Below are positions 56,551-64,000 of a DNA stretch of 64,000 nucleotides, piece after piece. A program made the position numbers and the translations under genes. The DNA is from Cyclina sinensis (Eukaryota; Mollusca; Bivalvia; Venerida; Veneridae). How positions within the stretch are numbered: the stretch's first letter is position 1; every line of letters starts with the position of its first letter. The stretch is taken from positions 23,135,908-23,199,907 of the forward strand of contig JAAONU010000019.1 in NCBI GenBank assembly GCA_012932295.1, read 5' to 3'. The notes beneath the pieces were generated by a model. That model made no database searches. It saw only the letters and a list, made by a program, of their open reading frames with translations, and was not told the origin of the DNA.

Positions 56551-58915
56551 TGTTCATAAATAAAAGCAGAAATTCTTCTGTAATGGCCTGTACGAAGAAA
56601 GTCACTTGAGATTCTGGCTAACATGAAGCAGTAGTTGTTAATTTAGAACTGTTTTTTCTTTAATTTTGACTTGAGGAGAATTTGCTGTTTCTTGTAAAAA
56701 TTTAAGGCAGAATTTAGCAGTTGATGGAATAGTAAACAAGCAAAAAACAACTGAAAATAATTACTTTAGTTTTATTGAATTGTGCCAGAGGTTTTAATCA
56801 GTGGATGTTGGATAAACACACATAATGTGGCAGTTTGACAAATACACACTTTACTTTGTGATGGAACTTAATACATAATAAATGAACATTTGATGTAAAT
56901 TTTCTGGCTTTATTGGGCAGAATTTCTGGTGAGCCAGACAGAAAGGTAGTGGAAAGTGTTGAAATGACAGCAAATCAATAGTGACTTTATTAATTTTGTT
57001 ATCAAGAATTCATCTTGATTATATTGCAGCCTCTTCTAAAAATGGGATGAAAAAAAAACGTCATTAGTTTTATATGGTATGATGACCTTATTGTGCTAAT
57101 GTCCGAGTGTGTGACAGGGCAACTGCAATAACTTGACCAAGCGTACCAGAGAATGGCAGAGATTTCTTTTCTCCTTTTCCATGCCTCTTGAGACTAAACT
57201 AATAAAGCTATACATTTCCATGGCAGATATTAATGATTTGTCTAGAGGCAGCATTTTGCTAGCAGAAACATAAAATTCAAGGTTTCAGCCAAAGCTGTTT
57301 GTCTAACACCAATGGCTGGCAATGTAAAGTGCAGTGATGCATGATTTCTAAGCAAGGAGATGAAAAATGGGTACTCAAAATTTATTCTGTAACTTATTTA
57401 ACTTAATTTAGAATTTTAACTTAGTTTTATTTGCACATTTCTGTGAATCAAAATCAGTAATGCATAGCTGTATTACAGGTGGAAGATATCCTTCCTGGCT
57501 GTCATTCAAATTTTATACAGTACATATTCCATTATATCTGTGAAGTTTTAAAGAATCAAAGACATCGATCAAATGTACTGAACTCCTTAAACAATTAAAA
57601 AGTTTCCCTTGAACTCTTGAACAATGCTGTATTGAAGGTTAAGCTTCATCAGTCCTTAAGCTGACACGTGTCTGACTGGGATAAACAAGTTTTCAAAAAC
57701 TGGCAAAGATTTGGACCCTTGTATCTTGGAGGATTTGATTAGAGCAAAAAAAAGCCGATACTGAATACAGACAATGGTTCTAGTGATCATTACATTGGTA
57801 GCAATAATTGTTTGTTACCTAAAGTTACAACAATTAATGTGCAGTTTCATCATATTGGTCTGTATTCTTTCTTTGCTTTTCATTCAGTAAATTCACATCT
57901 AACATTTTTAAAATTTAAAAAAATTAATGTTAAGATTGAATCATGAATAAGTCCATTTTTGAAATTAACCAGGAACAGAGTTTGAGCACTTGGTAAATAA
58001 AGTCAGTGCATTGTTAATTGTTTCTCTTGATATTGCCCTTCTAGAAACCTCTCTGAATATTTTAGAAAAATGTTTCTTCTTTTTTTGGCCAGTGATGCTG
58101 CTAATGCTTGAGACTGGGTTTGATAATCCTCAGATGTAAAGAGGCATTTTAGGAGATAAATATCACTGATTTAAATGTTTGGTAGCTCAGACTCCCAGGA
58201 AAATTTATAAAATGTTTCCCTTCAGAATTCTCTGAATGAAATATGTTATAGGTTGACCTAAAGTTATAATATTCTATAATAATAGCTTGAACTATCGTAG
58301 AATTACCACCATAAAAAGTTATTGGTACCGCCCTGCAGGATTTGATCAACTGATACGGAGGAAAATGGCCTGCGAAATCACTTAAGAGCACCTTAATTTT
58401 ATTTATGGGACAATTTGGCATAAAGTCTACAAGAGATATCTCGCAGAAAATACTGACGAATTGACCATTTTCCAGCAAGAGCTTTCATATAAACAGTTAT
58501 TGATTGGTTGGGAACACCCATTTCTTAAGCTAAGTGATAAATCCTTAGTTAAGATATAGAAGAATTGTTTCTATCTAAGGAAAAGTTATAATAGCTATCT
58601 ACAGAATTTAATTGAATAGTAGAAAGATATTTTCCAGAATAATCAATACAGTAAATTGTCTGTGACAAATGTCTTCAGAATACTAAATTCAATTTAGAAT
58701 ACAAAAATTACCACAAACACCAATGAAATCTTTAGAACATTCTTCTTTAACCATCCCTGGGATTGAATGAACATCGGCAGAGGAACACATTTTGTTAGAA
58801 TTGGTAATTATTGAACAGTGTAAACTATGTGAAAAGGTAAAAAAGAGAAGATCTCCCCGTTGGCACAAGGAAGTTTTATGAAAATGGTGTTTCATTAGCC
58901 TTTTCTTTACGTTTG
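56551..58915. other. Non-coding stretch
   Basis: No exon, RNA gene or clear repeat is recognised. ORFs of up to 109 codons (58,149-58,478, minus) have no family resemblance or flanking splice context I can support. Confidence 0.4.
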
Positions 58916-58917
58916 AC

Positions 58918-59068
58918 AGGCACTGTTATCTTTAAAACAGCTTAGTCATGCAGTCTGATCATGGTCTGCACTATTCGCCATTCACTGGGTAAATTTTCAA
59001 TAAGCACCCCTGTAAACAATTAATGGATCTTTCCCAATTGTAAGCTGGACAAGTCCATTTAAGATACA
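58918..59068 (-). repeat. Dispersed SINE-like repeat, copy 4 (reversed)
   Basis: Carries 'tgatcatggtctgcact', 'ttttcaataagcacc' and 'gctggacaagtccattt', the reverse order of the 30.1-kb copy. Confidence 0.65.
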
Positions 59069-60370
59069 TAACTGACTATATAGGTTAAGATTACCACAGT
59101 GATCACTTCTGTGAGGTAAAGAGAATAAAAGAAATATAAACATTATTAGGCTGTCAACAGTTTATTTATTTTTTGCTTATTTAAGTAATAACATGCAGTT
59201 TTTCTAAAAATCTGCAAAAGTGGAATATGTACTAGTATTCAGATGGCTGCTTATTTGATATAATTTTCCAATAGAGTTATGCACCTTGAAGATTTCAAGC
59301 ATGTCATTTTACTTTTTTGAGGCAAAGATTGTCTATATCGTAAGATAATCCATCAGGCTGCAAGTTTTCCGTCTTAAAGCTGGATCTCAGGTTTTGCCAT
59401 ACCTGGATGGTTTGATTTAACATTTTCATATTATCTGGTCATAGTACAGAATTCAGAAAATGTGGTTAAAAGTAAACCTGTAAACATATTTAGGCTTTAA
59501 GTATGTCTGGTGGGCTTTAATAGTTTATAGGCATTGATTAAATGCTGTTTTTACCTCTAAGATTTAATTTGTTTTTCATTGTAGAGATTTATCGTAAATG
59601 TCTACTCCAAAACTCTGTCTTTAGAGAAAAGTCTTAACTTACTTATTTTGTTAAAAACAGTTTAGCTTATATTGATGGTAGAGAGTTTGTATAAACCACA
59701 TACAAGTCTGTCACATCATTTTTGGGTAAGATGGACAGATAAAACCCCTCTCCCCTGGAAACTTGAAAAAAAAAATCTTAAATATTTTACTGTTTTTAGA
59801 CAAACTGTTATTATTGGTGGTTATTTATTTTTTCCAAAAAAAAATTTCATATTTGCCTTGAAAATACAGGAATGGTATTCAAATGGTGACATATTTTTTC
59901 AAATCGTCATATAGATGCATGTATATTTTCAAATGTTCACAAATTTTTTCAAATGGTCAAACATTTTTACAAACTTTTGGAGACAGCTCATCACACACTA
60001 CAGTTTGTGAAAATTAAGTATTGAAAGGTTTGAATCAAGTATTTTGTTGATTTTTTTATCTATCCACAGTCAATGAATATTACCCAAAAGTGATGTCTCA
60101 GACCACATTAATGTTTATATACATTGGTGGAGATAGTTTTGGTAGTGATATAAACAGCTCTCTCTTATTTCTGAGTTCTCCTTTTTTAGACGGACTTTGC
60201 TGAACACATACTGTCTTACATAATATTGATGACTTCATAAAATTTCAACCAGTATTTTATACCATGAAAGAAGCAACTGCAGAAGTCAAGTTTAAATTCC
60301 ACTGATGAGGTTTGAACAGTCTCAAACACACACACAGGACACGGGAAAGAAAGTGTGAATTTGATTTAAT
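59069..60370. other. Upstream region of the RPAIN gene
   Basis: No coding exon is recognised. The RPAIN 5' UTR probably includes an intron, because 'catcttgcag' just before 60,386 is a good acceptor about 31 bases before the ATG. The first non-coding exon was not located. Confidence 0.35.
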
Positions 60371-60416
60371 TTTATCATCTTGCAGATTTTCATAAACATT
60401 TGTACTGCCAGTAGTA

Positions 60417-60494
60417 ATGAGTGGGAAAGTTCAGAAGTCACACAGAGACATGTACAAAGCTAGAACCCCACCTTGGAAAGATACTTACAGAAAG
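60417..60494 (+). CDS. RPAIN: RPAIN exon 1 (start codon)
   Basis: Twenty-six codons from ATG, ending at a consensus-like donor AAG|GTAAAT. The SPPWK-like motif TPPWKDTYRK identifies it. Confidence 0.78.
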
Positions 60495-61801
60495 GTAAAT
60501 AGATATTATTATGTATATTACAGTAAGTCCAGTATGCCAAAAGGAAAGGAAGTTTCCTTTCTTAAATGGACAACTCTGAACTGAAAAAGAAATATTCCTA
60601 CAGCACAAGACTGTCAGACATACCCTATGTTACACCCAAAGGCCACTTCCAGAGTCTTAAAGGTCAGATCAGAGGTAACCTTGAAAAGGAAAGTTTTAAA
60701 AACACTGAGTCCCACAGACATTAAATTGAGGTCCTGAAATATTAAATTGACTCAACATGGTGAAATGAGTTTTATTCCGATGTAACCAATATATCTGCCA
60801 TTGCATCCACCCAGTCTGATTAAGGTCCATTGTGTTGGCCATTGACAGTCTGGGAAGCATTCTTCAGACATACTGAAAATAGTCTGCATCTCATTGAGCA
60901 GCTTAGGTCAGCAACTGGATTGAGATTTAAACATATCACAAAGTACCTTGTTTTGTCTTAATGTGTCGCAAACTTTTGTTAAATTGGGCTCGGAGATCAA
61001 TTAAAGTTGGTGATTTATTGTGAAAGGTTCACTGCCCCAGGACAGTTTGAAGTGCCAAACTGCAGTTAGAGACAGGTCTTGATTGATTATTGAATACCAG
61101 GAATAAACTTTAATTTGTTTTCTGTCCATTGAAGTGTTTTCTGTCCATTGAAGTGAACATTTTAGCAGATAGTGATTGGAAAATGTGATAGACAATTTGG
61201 CATGATAAAGCAAACAGTAATTTGCTTTCCACTGGAAAGATAGCAAAGATGAACATTTTGTTTCCAAGATAAGGAAGGTCAAAGGTTATTGTATCCAGAA
61301 TTTTTATTAATTGTACAAAAAGGGTTTCTTTACAGTTAGAAAATAGTATACTTAATGAAAGTTTCATTGCGAAGCTCTTTGAAATTATTTGTTTTTAGTC
61401 ACAATATTGGATTCCCAGTTTACACAGTAATATACACAACAGTTGATTCCTAGTTTACACAATAGTTTACACAATAATGGATCCTTAGTTTACATGTGAA
61501 GAACATTATGTATGATAACAGTCTAATACTTCAGCATTCATTGAATGTCAGTTCCTTACTTTACACACATACATTGTAGGATATTATTTTTTTAAGTAAT
61601 GTAAATGTAATGTAAAGATCTCAAAAAGTTTTACTGTAATGTCTTTAAGTACTGAATATATTTTGTTATCAAGTCATTACATTCTTTTTTTATTAGACTA
61701 TCACTTTATAAGTTAATAATGACATAATTTCTATGAGGGAAAATGTGTGTATTTTACTTCAGAGATGTTTGGAGCGGTTACGAGAGAGTCGGGAGAAATT
61801 G
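60417..61801 (+). CDS. RPAIN: RPA-interacting protein, first two coding exons (partial)
   Basis: Exon 1 (60,417-60,494) encodes MSGKVQKSHRDMYKARTPPW then KDTYRK and ends at GTAAAT. Exon 2 starts at 61,763 after tacttcag and reads RCLERLRESREKL in matching phase 0. Together SHR.MYK…PPWK…R.RCLERLR.SR.KL matches the conserved N-terminus of RPAIN (RIPalpha), which escorts replication protein A into the nucleus. The end of exon 2 is uncertain: the frame stays open to 61,861, with only weak donors (GTGTAT near 61,822 or GTCAGG near 61,830). The central acidic region and the C-terminal zinc-binding domain are not seen and probably lie beyond 64,000. Confidence 0.75.
61763..61801 (+). CDS. RPAIN: RPAIN exon 2 (3' limit uncertain)
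   Basis: Thirteen codons confidently matched (RCLERLRESREKL). The exon may extend to about 61,821-61,829. Confidence 0.72.
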
Positions 61802-61861
61802 ACAGCAATCCATCTATATTCTGTGTATTTGTCAGGAAACTTCATAACAGATTTTAGAGAA

Positions 61862-64000
61862 TGATCACATGTTATTGCTCCTGTGTCCACTTATTCCATA
61901 AATTCTTGCTAGTAATGACAGGAGATTGAAAATTAGTGACATTATTTTATTAGATTGGCTAATAATTTTTTCACCAGTATTATAAAAGATGATAAAAGAA
62001 TCCATAGGGTGGCCATGATAATGCCTGATTATTTTTTGTGTGAGCTGTTTGTAGACAATTTCAGGGCAAAAAAAAGATTATGTTATGGTATATGGTTAAT
62101 GTTGATTGATAGGATTATGGTAAAATCAAGTGAAATAATTTGGATTTCAGGATATTGTAGTAAAACATACTTGCATTTTGAGCAACAAATTTAGAAGAAA
62201 AAAAATCCCAACTCAAAATAAGTTTAAGCAAGCCAATGAAATAGTCAGTCTCTGAAATGGTTTGCAGACAAGGAATTAAGCAATGCCAGAACTTAACTTC
62301 CACTGTTTTGCTTACACCTGAATGTCAGTATTGATTTTAAACATGAAGTGAAACAATTGAATTTCAAGATTTAAAAGAAAGGTCGATTGATTGGTAGGGT
62401 TCAGTGTGTATCACACTCTGGAACAATTAACGGTTTTCATTAATTAACAAATACTGATGTGATTTACATTTTGTTAGGCAGCGAGTTATCAGTCAAAACA
62501 GGTGATATCAGTAGAACTGTAAATCAGCATAATTAGATATCATTTTGCCAGGGAAGGTTTTCATCAGCGTAAGGTTTTGGAAAAAGAGCACAATAAGACC
62601 TGACTAAAGCAACAAGTCTGGGAGAATAAGAAAAGTAGCAAGATACTTGTAATCAGACATTTTACATTGACAAAGACATAGAATATGTCGAAGACAGTAG
62701 AATTATACATGTATATACAGGATTGGTGACTTGTTTGCACACATTTGATTGATGCTATAGTATGTGTATAAAATGGAAACTTTTGACAACTAAACAGAGG
62801 AACTAGACCTTTTTAGTTCTTTGTGCAATGATTTAAGAGCATTATAATGAAGTTACACCATTCACAAGAGTTTACATGTGTTCAGGGCCATAACAGTAAT
62901 CATGTTGTTCGCAGTTAGTTTATTACGTTACCCATGAAAACAAGTGTTGTCTTTAAGAAGTCTAGAAATTGTAAGTCTGGTCATGTGATGAAAATGAAAA
63001 CTTTTTGATTTGTGTGATAGTAAAATTATTACTTTAGCTGGTTTATAAAATTGGTGAAAAATTTTGGCTGAACTGTTTCATAATATGTTGCAGATTTGAT
63101 AGCAGCTTAGACACTTGAGTTAGAGATCATTTTACCTTTGGAAACCTTTGGACTTGTTCAACATTCAGTTTGATCAAAAGACCCATTTAGCATTTATTAT
63201 TGAGAACTAACTGACTGATCAACTGTGAAGATTATTATAGTACTAAATAGATACTCTGCAAATCTGGTTATCTCATTCCCAACCCAAGAGAAAAGTGTTA
63301 TGTAAAAATCCCGGTGGTAGGAGTTTGTAGCAGAATCCAAGATCTTCTGGCAAATAAAATCTGGCCAAGTTTATTTCCAAACTCATGGACTCCATCAAAG
63401 TCTGGCCTGAAGGGAATCTTATGCAGTTCAAAGCTCTCTGTATGCCCATAGCCATATTGAAAGTGATTTAAATAGTTTAGTTAATTGCTGGTATGAGTGA
63501 GGATGCAAGTGTTCCATTTGAGAGTGAATTGATTTAATGTTATCATTCATTAAGAAGCTGTTAAAAGGAAGACTTCAAGAAATTTTGATAAAGGAGTGGG
63601 TACTGTAATATTTTAATTTCTAGGTAGTCATTGTGTTTGACATGCATACCAGAATCCCACTGTAATTTAATCCATTTCAGTCTTGGTTAAAACGTAATCA
63701 GTTTAAATTAATTGCAAAAAGATGAAAAACTAACATTTCAGCTGTAGCATATTTCAGCATTATCACACAAAACTGACAGAATGCTGTCTCTTTATGATTT
63801 GCTTCGGAAATAAAAAAAAGAAAATAAACTGAAGCTGTTGTTAATAGAAACATTGACAGTAAATTAGGAGCTAAACATGTTAAAGTTTCATGAAATCCCT
63901 AATTTCTTTAAATTTCAGTTTATATATTACTTTATTTGTTAAAAACTTTGGGGGAGTGAACTAGAGAATAATGATTCTTGTTATTTCAAGTTTAAAGAAC
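61862..64000. other. Probable RPAIN intron, nothing further recognised
   Basis: No later RPAIN exon (the family's VMEEEW or Cys-rich zinc region) is recognised in either frame or strand up to the window edge. The stretch is AT-rich, without notable repeats. Confidence 0.4.

Noticed and set aside
58149..58478. 109-codon minus-strand ORF
   Set aside because: No recognisable domain, no flanking splice sites supporting it as an exon, and composition typical of chance frames here.

Overview
The window is eukaryotic nuclear DNA from an animal, most likely a bivalve mollusc and possibly a clam. It is AT-rich and has spliced genes with GT-AG introns, dense MITE and tRNA-derived repeats, and the satellite-like blocks common in bivalve genomes (GTCCGTCG runs, 'aggtcaaggtcac', 'tatgcccctttt', 'ggccatcatggccct'). 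There is no operon, CRISPR array, phage or ribosomal RNA. The species is an inference; the gene families are read from the sequence.

Four genes can be supported. (1) Minus strand, 10,030 to 5,007: a seven-exon gene for a 501-residue protein with a signal peptide and a natriuretic-peptide-receptor/ANF-receptor ligand-binding domain. It ends in a short coiled coil instead of a membrane segment, kinase and cyclase, so it looks like a soluble receptor-like binding protein. (2) Minus strand, 47,878 to about 35,140: an inositol polyphosphate 5-phosphatase closest in layout to INPP5K. Ten coding exons join with consistent phases and carry every catalytic motif; a terminal exon near 35.3 kb has an unresolved frame. 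(3) Plus strand, 51,923 to 53,653: an intronless leishmanolysin-like (M8) metallopeptidase with one in-frame TAG at codon 462. (4) Plus strand, from 60,417: the first two exons of RPAIN (RPA-interacting protein); the rest probably lies beyond the window.

Mobile DNA fills much of the rest. Five elements have readable ends: a TTAA-flanked MITE (7,973-8,432), a 3.84-kb TIR element holding other repeats (13,814-17,654), a pogo-like element (43,278-45,070), a 2.35-kb MULE-like element with a 9-bp target duplication (48,464-50,812) and a 924-bp foldback element (50,899-51,822). The last two make up most of the spacer between the divergent phosphatase and leishmanolysin genes. Minisatellites lie at 12.4, 16.9 and 41.2-41.7 kb. 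Degenerate copies of an unrecognised coding segment occur at 0.9, 12.2, 18.9 and 22.5 kb.

The strongest finding is that the pogo-like element inserted inside a 5' splice site of the phosphatase gene. Removing the element and one copy of its TA duplication restores a consensus GTAAGTGAG donor. Today the exon-side donor reads GTACCG, and the original donor has been rebuilt 1.8 kb away at the far end of the element. The four genes show no evident shared pathway.
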